From CAVWGP01 sp963754645 (lineage in GTDB: Bacteria > Pseudomonadota > Alphaproteobacteria > Bin65), in NCBI GenBank assembly GCA_963754645.1, contig CAVWGP010000012.1, forward strand, positions 434,001-498,000: a stretch of 64,000 bases of DNA. Direction: 5' to 3'. Below, one piece after another: positions 1 to 8,209 of the stretch (the stretch's first letter is position 1; every line of letters begins with the position of its first letter). A model generated the notes under the pieces. That model worked only from the letters and a program-made list of their open reading frames with translations. It ran no database searches and was not told where the DNA came from. The position numbers and the translations under genes were made by a program.

Positions 1-434
1 TTTTCGGCCACTTCCTTGCGGTAGCGCGCGCCGATCGGGCCGGCAAAGACCTTGGCGACGTGGTCCCAATCGCGGAACAGGAAGGCGCGGTTGAAAAAGC
101 CCCATTCGGGCATCTGCTGCGCCACTTCGAAGGTCGTCATCGTGTTCATTTCGAGATTGCCGCGCTGGATCGCGGGAACCTCGGTGCCTTGGCGGAACAA
201 GCTGCTCGCGGGATGCAGGCGGATATCGAATTGATTGGGTGCTGCCGCATCGAGCTCGCTCTTGAACCGCTCCGTCGAGCGCGACAGGAAATCCGGGCCC
301 GGCGCCGCGGTCGAGAAGCGCAGCACGATCTTGTCCTGCGCCGACGCGGCGCCGGCAAAGCAGAGCGCGCTCGCCGCGAGCAAGATTGCGCCGAAGGCGC
401 GGCGGCTTGGGGCAGGCAGTGTCATGTCAGTCAT
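1..434 (-). CDS. TRAP transporter substrate-binding protein (DctP family), partial
   Basis: N-terminal about 144 residues of a periplasmic solute receptor for a TRAP transporter; the gene runs off the left edge. It opens with a signal peptide (hydrophobic stretch ending ALCFAGAASA, then QDKIVLRFSTAAPG). The fold signature follows: a FRQGTEVPAIQRGNLEMN segment and a WGFFNRAFLFRDWDHV segment, typical of DctP proteins. The start at 434 precedes an alternative Met two codons later. The FAH-family gene ends 38 nt upstream on the same strand, so they probably form one operon importing and degrading an organic acid. The DctQ and DctM partners would lie outside the window. Confidence 0.85.
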   Translation of the reverse strand, partial: MTDMTLPAPSRRAFGAILLAASALCFAGAASAQDKIVLRFSTAAPGPDFLSRSTERFKSELDAAAPNQFDIRLHPASSLFRQGTEVPAIQRGNLEMNTMTTFEVAQQMPEWGFFNRAFLFRDWDHVAKVFAGPIGARYRKEVAE

Positions 435-472
435 TGAGGTCTCCCGATGTCTGTCGCGATGTCCGGACGGCG

Positions 473-1375
473 TTATTCCGTGATTTCGACCGCGAGCGCG
501 CCGATCTTCTCGATGCTCGCCTCGACCTTGTCGCCGATCTTGAGGAAGGTCTGCTTGGGCGCGCCGACGCCGGCCGGCGTCCCGGTCAGGATGACGTTGC
601 CCGGATCGAGCGTCATGATGCGCGAGAGCTTGGCGATCTGCTCGGCGACCGAGAAGATCATGCCCGAACTCGACGCGTCCTGCTTGACCGCGCCGTTGAC
701 CGTGAGCTTGAGGCGCAAATTCTGCGGATCGCCGATGAAGGACGCGGGCACCAGCGCCGGGCCCATCGGGCAGCACGTGTCGTTGGCCTTGCCGGCGACC
801 CAATCGAGCTTGAAGAAAGACTCGGGCACGCGGTTGAGATCGCGCGCCGAGAAATCGATCGCGACCGTGTAGGCCGCGACATGGCCGAGCGCGTCGCGCT
901 CGCTCACCGCCCGCGCCGTCTTGCCGATCACGGCGGCGAGTTCGACTTCCCAGTCGAAGCATTTGGTATCGAGCGGCATGCGCACCGTCTTGCCCGGACC
1001 GACCACGGCATTGCGCGGCGGCTTGAAGAAAAAGAACAGGCGCTGGGCTTCCTTGCGCGTGTCGGTGACGCCCATCTCGGCGATGTGGTCGTAGTAATTG
1101 GCGCCCGCGCACAGCACTTTGCCGGGATAGAGCAGCGGCGCGCGGCGCGCGGCGCCGGCGGCACCGATGGCCAGGTGTTGCGGCGCCTCGGCGGCCAAGG
1201 CGGCGAGCTTGGTCGAATTCCCCGGCCAATCGGCGAAGAGTTCGACGAGCCCGCCGGACAATCCGGCAATGCCGCTCGCCGCGGCGCTCTCGGCCAGCGG
1301 ATAGAGCCGGCCGCCGGTCTCCAGGCAAGGTGTCGTTTTTCCGTTGTGCTCGATCGTCGCCAGCGCGAAGCTCAT
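473..1375 (-). CDS. Fumarylacetoacetate hydrolase (FAH) family protein
   Basis: About 300 residues, normal for the FAH/YcgM family of metal-dependent C-C hydrolases, decarboxylases and isomerases of oxo-acids. The metal-site region is visible: FDWEVELAAVIGKTAR with its acidic ligands, then AIDFSARDLNR, and ILTGTPAGVGAP near the C-terminus, which is the conserved glycine loop. I placed the start at the internal Met (MSFALATIEHNG) because the preceding 15 codons show no family similarity. It lies directly upstream of the TRAP receptor gene, suggesting it acts on the imported acid. The exact substrate cannot be read from the sequence. Confidence 0.88.
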   Translation of the reverse strand: MSFALATIEHNGKTTPCLETGGRLYPLAESAAASGIAGLSGGLVELFADWPGNSTKLAALAAEAPQHLAIGAAGAARRAPLLYPGKVLCAGANYYDHIAEMGVTDTRKEAQRLFFFFKPPRNAVVGPGKTVRMPLDTKCFDWEVELAAVIGKTARAVSERDALGHVAAYTVAIDFSARDLNRVPESFFKLDWVAGKANDTCCPMGPALVPASFIGDPQNLRLKLTVNGAVKQDASSSGMIFSVAEQIAKLSRIMTLDPGNVILTGTPAGVGAPKQTFLKIGDKVEASIEKIGALAVEITE

Positions 1376-1473
1376 TGTGCCGTTCCCGCAATCCGCCGCG
1401 ACCCTAGGAGCCCCATGCAAGTCCTGTCAATCGCCGAGCGCGGCGCGACGCCGGCCGATCGGCGCCGCGTCCG

Positions 1474-2451
1474 ATGACGGTTCTCGTCACCGGCGCCGGC
1501 ACGATCGGCGGGCTCACCGCCAAGCTCCTCGCCGAGCGCGGCGACCGCGTCGTATTGTTCGACATCGCGCCGCGGCGCGAGGCGCTCGCCGGCATTCTCG
1601 GCGCCGCCGCGCCCGAGATCGTGACCGGCGACGCGACCGATTTCGCCGCCTTGCAACGTCTCGTGCAGGCCGAGCGCGTGCGCCGCATCGTCCACACCGC
1701 CGCGCTGCTGTCGGCTGCGATCCGGCGCGATCCCCGGCACGGCTACCTGACCAACATAGCCGCCACCGCGAACATTCTCGAAGTCGCGCGCGCTGAAAAG
1801 CTCGGCCGCGTCGTGCTGGCAAGCTCGAGCACGGTCGGCTACAGCGCGTTTGCGGGATTTTCCGGCGCCGCCTTCCCCGAGGATTTCGCGATGCGGATCG
1901 CGAGCCAGGGCCCGACCAGCCTCTATGCCGCCGCGAAAGTCGCGGGCGAGCATCTGGCGCAAATCTACCGCGCGCAATACGGCGTCGATGCGGTCTCGCT
2001 GCGCTACGCGGCCGTGCTGAGCGCGTCGAAAGACGGGGCCACCAGCATTCCCGGCCGCCTGTTCGAAACGCTGCTCGAAGCGGGACGCGCAGGGCGGCGC
2101 GCCGTGCTCGACGATCCGTTCATCCTGTGGGCCGGGCGCGAGGAATTCGTCGATGCGCGGGATTGCGCGCGCGCCAATCTCGCGGCGCTCGATGCCGCGA
2201 AGCCGGCGCAACCCGTCTACAACATCGCAACCGGCGCCTGGCACACGCTCGATGAATTGGTCGCGGCCGTGCAAACGGTCTATCCCGCGCTCGCCGCCGA
2301 CATAGCCGCGCGGCCCAAGGGCGGCTTCGCGGGATTCCCGTTCGAGCGGCCGGCCCCGTCGGACGCCGGCGCCGCCGCGCGCGACCTCGGCTTCCGCGCC
2401 GCTTATAGCCTCGCCGACACCATCCGGCACTACGCCGCGCTCCTCGCCTAG
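1474..2451 (+). CDS. NAD-dependent epimerase/dehydratase family protein
   Basis: 325-residue extended short-chain dehydrogenase/reductase. The N-terminal Rossmann motif is VLVTGAGTIGGLTA (GxxGxxG). The catalytic Tyr and Lys are in TSLYAAAKVAGEHL, with the upstream Ser in LASSSTVGYS. These features fit a nucleotide-sugar or small-molecule epimerase/reductase. It is divergent from the FAH-family gene across about 100 nt, so the two may share a control region. The substrate is unknown. Confidence 0.85.
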   Translation: MTVLVTGAGTIGGLTAKLLAERGDRVVLFDIAPRREALAGILGAAAPEIVTGDATDFAALQRLVQAERVRRIVHTAALLSAAIRRDPRHGYLTNIAATANILEVARAEKLGRVVLASSSTVGYSAFAGFSGAAFPEDFAMRIASQGPTSLYAAAKVAGEHLAQIYRAQYGVDAVSLRYAAVLSASKDGATSIPGRLFETLLEAGRAGRRAVLDDPFILWAGREEFVDARDCARANLAALDAAKPAQPVYNIATGAWHTLDELVAAVQTVYPALAADIAARPKGGFAGFPFERPAPSDAGAAARDLGFRAAYSLADTIRHYAALLA

Positions 2452-2588
2452 GCCGCCGCGGTCGGCTTTGCCGCTGGACGTCGCAATTTCTACCACTATG
2501 CTTGAATTTTACGTCGTCGGAGAAACGCCAGCCAACATGATCGAGCAATTCAGGCGCGGACGTCCGCGTCCAATCCGCTGAAGGAGTC

Positions 2589-3824
2589 ATGATGCCGAAC
2601 GAACCAGTCCTTGCGAACGGAAGACCCGAGGAATGGGCGGCCGACCCGCGGGCCTTCGACATCTTCAACCTCGATCGGCGTTTCCTCGCCTCGCCTTACG
2701 CCACCTATGCGCAGCTCCGACGCGAAGACCCGGTGCACCGGAACGCCGACGGTTCGTACCTCGTGACGCGATACGACGACGTGGCCCGCGTGTTGCGCGA
2801 GCCCAACATGAGTTCCGACAAGACGCGCGAATTGCCGCCGGTTTACGGCCAGACGCCGATCCTCGAGCACTACCTCCATCTCATGGTCTTCATCGATCCG
2901 CCGCGCCACACGCGCATCCGCAAGCGGCTGGCGCACGCCTTCACGCCGCGCGCGCTCAAGACCTGGGAATTGTTCGTCGAGGGGGCGGTGCGCGAGTTGC
3001 TGGACGAGGCGCTCGCGAACCGGCGCATGGATCTCATCACGGATTTCGCCTACCTGCTCCCGATTGCCGTCATCGCCAAGATGCTCGGCGTGCCGCGTGA
3101 GGACCAGCTGCTGTTCCGGCGCTGGTCTACCGGCGTCACCAAGCCGATGGTCCCCTCCCCCGGCGCCGATGTCATCGCGGAGGGCAATGCCGCCGTCGAG
3201 GAATTCAAAGCCTATTTTCGCGCCCTCGCCGAGCGCCGGCGAAAGGAGCCGCGCGACGATCTCATGTCGCTGCTGGTGCAGGACGATGGCAGCGAGCCGC
3301 TCGACGAACTCGACCTCATCCACAACGCGGCCTTCTTGCTCAATGCCGGCCATGAGACGACAATGAACCTGCTCGGCAATGCGCTGTCGGCGCTCTTCCG
3401 CTTTCCCGATCAACTCGCGCGCCTGCGCAAGAATCCGGAACTGTTCGACACCGCCGTCGAGGAATTCCTGCGCTACGACAGTCCCAACCAGCTCGGCGGC
3501 CGCCGGGCGATCAAAGACATTGAGTTCCATGGCGTGACGATTGCGGCCGATACCTTCATCTGGATTTCGAACGGCGCCGCCAATCGCAATTCGGAGCAAT
3601 TTTCCGGTGCCGAAGGACTCGACGTCGGCCGACAGCCCAATCGTCATCTCGCATTCGGCCACGGCATCCATCTCTGCCTCGGCGCCAACCTCGCGCGCAT
3701 GGAAGCCAAAGTCGCGCTCCGCGCCCTGATCTCGGTCTTTCCCGATCTGCGACCGGACGGCGCTCCGGTCCCGCGCATGCATCCGCGCTATCGCGGCTTC
3801 ACGGCGTTTCCGGTTGCTGTATAA
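2589..3824 (+). CDS. Cytochrome P450
   Basis: 411 residues, the usual length of soluble bacterial class I P450s, with no membrane anchor. The I-helix oxygen-activation motif is NAGHETTMN, the ExxR helix is EEFLRYDS, and the heme-thiolate loop is FGHGIHLCLGANLARME with the cysteine ligand. An AAGGAG ribosome site lies just upstream of two consecutive ATG codons (2589 or 2592). It starts a tight same-strand run with a MetE-type protein (25 nt gap) and a Tat-exported binding protein (29 nt gap), so a shared catabolic role is likely. No ferredoxin gene is adjacent. Confidence 0.93.
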   Translation: MMPNEPVLANGRPEEWAADPRAFDIFNLDRRFLASPYATYAQLRREDPVHRNADGSYLVTRYDDVARVLREPNMSSDKTRELPPVYGQTPILEHYLHLMVFIDPPRHTRIRKRLAHAFTPRALKTWELFVEGAVRELLDEALANRRMDLITDFAYLLPIAVIAKMLGVPREDQLLFRRWSTGVTKPMVPSPGADVIAEGNAAVEEFKAYFRALAERRRKEPRDDLMSLLVQDDGSEPLDELDLIHNAAFLLNAGHETTMNLLGNALSALFRFPDQLARLRKNPELFDTAVEEFLRYDSPNQLGGRRAIKDIEFHGVTIAADTFIWISNGAANRNSEQFSGAEGLDVGRQPNRHLAFGHGIHLCLGANLARMEAKVALRALISVFPDLRPDGAPVPRMHPRYRGFTAFPVAV

Positions 3825-3849
3825 ATCCGCAAGGACAGAGGCGAGAAGA

Positions 3850-5022
3850 ATGCACCCGCACCCTCATTCGCACGCTCCGTCTGGCGCCCGTTCCAAACCG
3901 CCGTTCCGCGCGGATCACGTCGGCAGCCTGCTGCGCCCAGCCGCGCTCAGAGCCGCGCGCGAAAAGGCCGAAGGCGACCACCACAAACGCGTGCGCGGCA
4001 GCCGCCGCTTCATGGAACTCGAACCGCTCGAAAACGAGGCGATCCTTGATGCCATCCGCCTTCAGGAAGCGGTCGGACTCAAGGCGATTACGGACGGCGA
4101 ATTCCGCCGCCGCTCGTGGTGGCAGGATTTCGTGCTCGAACTCGACGGCACCTTCATCGATTTCGCCGAGTTCGCGATCGAATTTACCGACCCCCAGGGC
4201 CACAAATTGCCCGCACCGGTCGCTCACGTCGACGGCAAGATCCGGCGCCCGCGCGCGTACAACCTCGACGGCTACAAATTCCTCAAGGCCAACACCCGCG
4301 GCACGCCGAAAGTGACCATGCCCTCGCCGCCGGTCGTGCATTTCTTCGGCGGACGGCTCGCGATCGATCCCAAGGTCTATCCCGACCTGGGCGAATTCTG
4401 GTCCGATCTCGCGCGCGCTTATCGCGAGGAGATCGCCGACCTCGCCGCCGCCGGCTGCACCTACATTCAGATTGACGAATGCATCTTCGCGCTGATGTGC
4501 GACCCGAAGTTTCGCGCGCAGCTTGCGCGGCGTGGCGACGATCCCGAAAAACTACTCGTCACTTACGCCAAGGTTATCAACGAATCGGTCAAGGACCGGC
4601 CCAAGGACCTCGTCGTGGCGATGCATCTCTGCCGCGGAAACAATCGCGGCCATTGGCTCGGCGAAGGCGGCTACGACTATATCTCCGACGTTCTTTTCAA
4701 CACGGTCAACGTCGACGCGTTCTTCATGGAGTACGATTCGCCGCGCGCCGGCGATTTCACGCCGCTGAAGCTGCTGCCGAAGGGCAAGACCGCGGTGCTG
4801 GGCCTCGTGACCAGCAAGTCGCCGACACTGGAATCGGCCGACGATATCCGCCGCCGGATCGACGAGGCGGCCAAGCACGCGCCCATCGGACAATTGGCGC
4901 TGAGCCCGCAATGCGGCTTCGCCAGCCATTTCATTGGCAACCCGCTCACCGTCGACGACGAGCGCCGCAAGCTCGATCTCGTCGTGCGCGTCGCCGACGA
5001 GGTGTGGGGAAGCGCGCCGTGA
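3850..5022 (+). CDS. Cobalamin-independent methionine synthase (MetE C-terminal domain) family protein
   Basis: 390-residue single-domain member of the MetE/UROD zinc-barrel superfamily. FRADHVGSLLRP opens the fold. The zinc ligands are visible as His and Cys in AMHLCRGNNRG and a distal Cys in LSPQCGFASHF. The MetE N-terminal half is absent, so this is not a full methionine synthase. Stand-alone members include methyltransferases and epoxyalkane:coenzyme M transferases, which use the same His-x-Cys and Cys zinc site. I chose ATG 3850 (preceded by GCGAGAAG) over an in-frame ATG at 3814 that overlaps the P450 gene. The His-rich N-terminus (HPHPHSH) is unusual. Confidence 0.85.
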   Translation: MHPHPHSHAPSGARSKPPFRADHVGSLLRPAALRAAREKAEGDHHKRVRGSRRFMELEPLENEAILDAIRLQEAVGLKAITDGEFRRRSWWQDFVLELDGTFIDFAEFAIEFTDPQGHKLPAPVAHVDGKIRRPRAYNLDGYKFLKANTRGTPKVTMPSPPVVHFFGGRLAIDPKVYPDLGEFWSDLARAYREEIADLAAAGCTYIQIDECIFALMCDPKFRAQLARRGDDPEKLLVTYAKVINESVKDRPKDLVVAMHLCRGNNRGHWLGEGGYDYISDVLFNTVNVDAFFMEYDSPRAGDFTPLKLLPKGKTAVLGLVTSKSPTLESADDIRRRIDEAAKHAPIGQLALSPQCGFASHFIGNPLTVDDERRKLDLVVRVADEVWGSAP

Positions 5023-5051
5023 GCGCGCGAGCAAGATCAGGGAGGACGTTC

Positions 5052-6215
5052 ATGATCCGTAGCACTGGAGATTCATTTTCCCGTCGGCGCTTGTTGGCTA
5101 GCGCTGGTGCGGCTTCGCTTGCCGGATGGGTTGTTCCGGGGCGCCATGCGCATGCGGCCGATGATCTCAAAATCGGCGCCGTCGCCTCGCTCTCCGGCCC
5201 CGCGTCCGCATTCGGCAAGGATTGGGCCGAGGGCTTCCAAGCCTACGTGAAGTCATGGAATGAGCGCGGCGGCGCCAAGGGCCGCAAGGCCACGCTCGAA
5301 CTCCTCGACGACGAGAGTACGCCGGCGAACGCGGTCAATGCGTTCCGCAGATTGGCGAGCAAGCCAGACACCAGCGTTATCTGGATCGCGCTCGCAAGCC
5401 AGACTGCGCTCGGGATCAAGGCTATTTCCGACGAGTTCAAGGTTCCCGTGATCAGCGGCGGCGGCGTCGACTCGCTCGGCCGGCCGCCGTCGGCATGGTT
5501 CTTCAAGATCGCGCCGGGCGGCTCTGACTACGTTGCCGCGGCGGTGCAATTCGCCAAGGCGAAGAAGTTTGCGCGTATCGCGTCGCTGCACGCGACCGAC
5601 GCCATCGGTCAGGCCGACAAGCAATGGATTACCGAATTCGCGGCCAAGGCCGGCATCGAGGTGGTCGCGCAGGAAACCTTCGCCCTGGCCGATACCAATT
5701 TCACGCCGCAACTGGTCAAGATCCGCAACGCCAAGCCCGATCTCATCTACAACGGCGCCACGGCGAACCCGGCGATCCTTGTGTTCAAGCAGGTGAAACT
5801 TCTCGATATCAAGACGCCCATGATCCTCTCGCAGGCGGCCATCAACCGGTCGTTCTTCCAGGCCATCGGCGGCCCGGCCGAGGCGGAGGGATTCTACTCG
5901 GTGATTTCGGTGGGCGCGCTCGCCGCCGAAGTGGGCGGCGCGACGGCGCGCATCTTCGAGCAGCTCTCGCAGGCCCTTGGCCGGCCGGCGATCCTGTTCC
6001 ATACCTTCGGCTGGGATACGGGCATCCTGACCGAATGGGCCGTGAACAATTCCGACGCCTCGCGCCAGGGACTGCGCGACGCGATGGAGCGCGCGAAGGA
6101 GATCCCCGCCATCAACGGCCCACTCAATTTCGCCGCCGGCGATCACATTGGCCAGGACACGCGCGGACTGGTGATGGCGCAGTTAAGGGGCGGCAAGTTC
6201 GTGCGTGTCGAATAA
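5052..6215 (+). CDS. ABC transporter substrate-binding protein, branched-chain amino acid (LivJ) type
   Basis: 387 residues with a twin-arginine signal (SFSRRRLLASAGAASLAG) followed by DDLKIGAVASLSGPASAFGK, the classic opening of type 1 periplasmic binding proteins. The Tat signal implies export in folded form. ATG 5052 was preferred over in-frame upstream starts because it directly precedes the signal peptide and follows GGAGGA. It is the third gene after P450 and the MetE-type protein. No cognate permease or ATPase is adjacent, so it must share a transporter or act as an orphan receptor. Confidence 0.88.
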   Translation: MIRSTGDSFSRRRLLASAGAASLAGWVVPGRHAHAADDLKIGAVASLSGPASAFGKDWAEGFQAYVKSWNERGGAKGRKATLELLDDESTPANAVNAFRRLASKPDTSVIWIALASQTALGIKAISDEFKVPVISGGGVDSLGRPPSAWFFKIAPGGSDYVAAAVQFAKAKKFARIASLHATDAIGQADKQWITEFAAKAGIEVVAQETFALADTNFTPQLVKIRNAKPDLIYNGATANPAILVFKQVKLLDIKTPMILSQAAINRSFFQAIGGPAEAEGFYSVISVGALAAEVGGATARIFEQLSQALGRPAILFHTFGWDTGILTEWAVNNSDASRQGLRDAMERAKEIPAINGPLNFAAGDHIGQDTRGLVMAQLRGGKFVRVE

Positions 6216-6324
6216 GGATATCGGCTTCACGCCCAAGCCGCTATCGCAAGAGCGAAGTGAAAGCTTGACCGGTGCGTGCCGCAAAATAGGTTTGCGCACC
6301 GATCCGGCCTAGGCTGCCGATATA

Positions 6325-6354
6325 GTTGACATAATCAACCATTTATTTGACATT
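6325..6354 (+). promoter_or_regulatory. Candidate promoter and operator of the MarR-GNAT gene
   Basis: An AT-rich island in a GC-rich gap. It holds a perfect TTGACA hexamer (6326-6331) and an inverted repeat GTTGA-CATAA-TCAAC (6325-6339), the size and symmetry of MarR-family operators. A weak -10 (GACATT) lies 17 nt further on. The start codon at 6384 follows closely, so autoregulation is a reasonable inference. Confidence 0.45.
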
Positions 6355-6383
6355 TCGGATCGCGACTCGATCGGAGATGCCGG

Positions 6384-7313
6384 ATGTCCGGCGACACTAT
6401 CGCGCCCCGCATTGCCGCCATGCGGCGCTTCAACCGGTTCTATACGCGGCAGATCGGCGCGCTCGACGAGCGCTATCTCGCGAGCCCGTTCTCGCTCGCG
6501 GAGACGCGCGTGCTCTACGAGCTGGCGCAGCGCGAGGGCGCCATCGCCCGCGACCTTGCCGCGGAGCTCGGCCTCGATCGCGGCTATCTGAGCCGCATCC
6601 TCGCCGCCTTCGCGCGGCGCGGCCTCGTCGCGACCGCGCGCAAGGCGGCGGACGGGCGGCAGCGGCCGCTCGCGCTGACCGGGCGCGGCCGCGCCGTCTT
6701 CGCCCGCCTCGACCGCGGCGCGCGCGACGATGCGGCGGCGCTCCTCGCCCGCCTCGCCGTGCCCGAGCAGCAAGCCCTTGTCGCCGCGATGGCGCGGATC
6801 GAACGGCTTTTGGCCGGTGACGCGGCGGCGCGCGCGCCGGTTATCCTCCGGCCGCCCGAGCCCGGCGATCTCGCCTATGTCGCAGGCCGCCAAGCCGCGC
6901 TGTACACCCTCGAATACGGCTGGAACGGCGAATTCGAGGGGCTCGTCGCCGGGATCGTCGCGCGTTTCATCGAATATTTCGATCCGGCGCGCGAGCGCTG
7001 CTGGATCGCCGAGCGCGACGGCGCGATCGTCGGCTCGGTTTTCGTGGTGAAGAAATCCGCGCGCGTCGCGCAGCTTCGGATGCTCTACGTCGATGGCAAC
7101 GCGCGCGGATTCGGACTTGGCCGCCGGCTGGTCGATGAGTGCATCCGATTCGCGCGGCGCAAGGGCTACAAGCGCATTGTCCTTTGGACGAACGATATTC
7201 TGGTCGCGGCGCGCCGCATCTACCTCGCGGCCGGCTTCCGCCTGGTCCGCTCCGAGCGGCACCGTAGCTTCGGCAAGCGCCTGATCGGGCAGTATTGGGA
7301 ACTCGAACTGTGA
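6384..7313 (+). CDS. MarR-type winged helix fused to GNAT N-acetyltransferase
   Basis: 309 residues in two domains. Residues 1-140 form a MarR winged helix (LAAELGLDRGYLSRILAAF as recognition region, then the wing TARKAADGRQRPLALT). Residues about 150-309 form a GNAT fold with the acetyl-CoA loop NARGFGLGRRLVDECI and a C-terminal AAGFRLVRSE segment. This MarR-GNAT architecture is widespread in proteobacteria; the acetyltransferase substrate is generally unknown. It overlaps the exporter gene downstream by 4 nt, so the regulator probably controls that exporter. Confidence 0.9.
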   Translation: MSGDTIAPRIAAMRRFNRFYTRQIGALDERYLASPFSLAETRVLYELAQREGAIARDLAAELGLDRGYLSRILAAFARRGLVATARKAADGRQRPLALTGRGRAVFARLDRGARDDAAALLARLAVPEQQALVAAMARIERLLAGDAAARAPVILRPPEPGDLAYVAGRQAALYTLEYGWNGEFEGLVAGIVARFIEYFDPARERCWIAERDGAIVGSVFVVKKSARVAQLRMLYVDGNARGFGLGRRLVDECIRFARRKGYKRIVLWTNDILVAARRIYLAAGFRLVRSERHRSFGKRLIGQYWELEL

Positions 7314-8209
7314 GTTCCGGGCGCTACGGCTGGGCGCTGGCGGCTAGCGCCGGCACCGGCATCCAGGTCGGCGCCGCGATGGTGGCGACGCGCTTCGTCA
7401 TCGACGAGACCACGCCGGGCGCCCTTGCCTTCATGCGCTACACCGTGGCCCTCCTTTGCCTGGCGCCTTTCATCGTCCGCGCGCCGCGGGTGGCGATCGC
7501 GCGGCGCGATCTCGCGCCGATTTTCGTCCTCGGCATTTTCCAGTTCGGAATTTCGATCGTGCTGCTGAATTTCGGCCTCAAGCACGTGACCTCGGCGCGC
7601 GCCGCCCTCATTTTCATGACTTTTCCGCTTCTCACCATGCTGATCGGCGCCGCCATCGGGCGCGAGCGCATGACGGTCGCGAAGGTCCTCGGCGTTTCTT
7701 TGGCTTTTCTCGGGGTGGCGCTCACGCTTGGCGAAAGGCTGTTTGCCGACAAGGGCAGCGCCGCGGAGTGGCTGGGCGCGCTCGCTGTGTTCGGCGCGGC
7801 GGCGTGCGGCGCGGTTTGCAGCGTTTGCTACCAGCCTTATCTCAGGCGCTATCCGACTTTGCCGGTCAGCGCGCTCGCGATGCTGGCCGCCATCGTCGTG
7901 CTCGGCGCGCTCGCGGCGAACGAAGGATTTTTTACGGCACCGGCACAAATTTCGCCGGCAGGCTGGGCGGCCGTGGTTTTTATCGGCGTCTCGAGCGGCA
8001 TTTTTTTCTACCTATGGCTCTGGGCGCTCAATCACGCGCCGCCGACCCGCGTCGCGATCTTTCTGGCGCTGAGCCCGGTCACGGCCGCGCTGCTCGGCGC
8101 GCTGCTGCTCGGCGAAACGCTGTCGGCCCTCGCCGTCGCCGGATTGGCCATGGTCGTGCTCGGCTTGTGGACGGCGACGCGCGCGGGCGGCGGCGCTACG
8201 GCGCCTTGA
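7310..8209 (+). CDS. EamA/DMT-superfamily transporter
   Basis: About 299 residues with roughly ten hydrophobic helices and two EamA repeats (first half ending near GVALTLGERL, second near LAVAGLAMVVLGLW). This is the usual drug/metabolite exporter design. I chose GTG 7310, which overlaps the stop of the preceding gene as GTGA; an upstream in-frame TTG at 7295 is also possible. Translational coupling to the MarR-GNAT gene suggests regulated efflux of one metabolite. It converges on the ketoacyl synthase gene with a 14 nt overlap. Confidence 0.88.
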   Translation: MSSGRYGWALAASAGTGIQVGAAMVATRFVIDETTPGALAFMRYTVALLCLAPFIVRAPRVAIARRDLAPIFVLGIFQFGISIVLLNFGLKHVTSARAALIFMTFPLLTMLIGAAIGRERMTVAKVLGVSLAFLGVALTLGERLFADKGSAAEWLGALAVFGAAACGAVCSVCYQPYLRRYPTLPVSALAMLAAIVVLGALAANEGFFTAPAQISPAGWAAVVFIGVSSGIFFYLWLWALNHAPPTRVAIFLALSPVTAALLGALLLGETLSALAVAGLAMVVLGLWTATRAGGGATAP

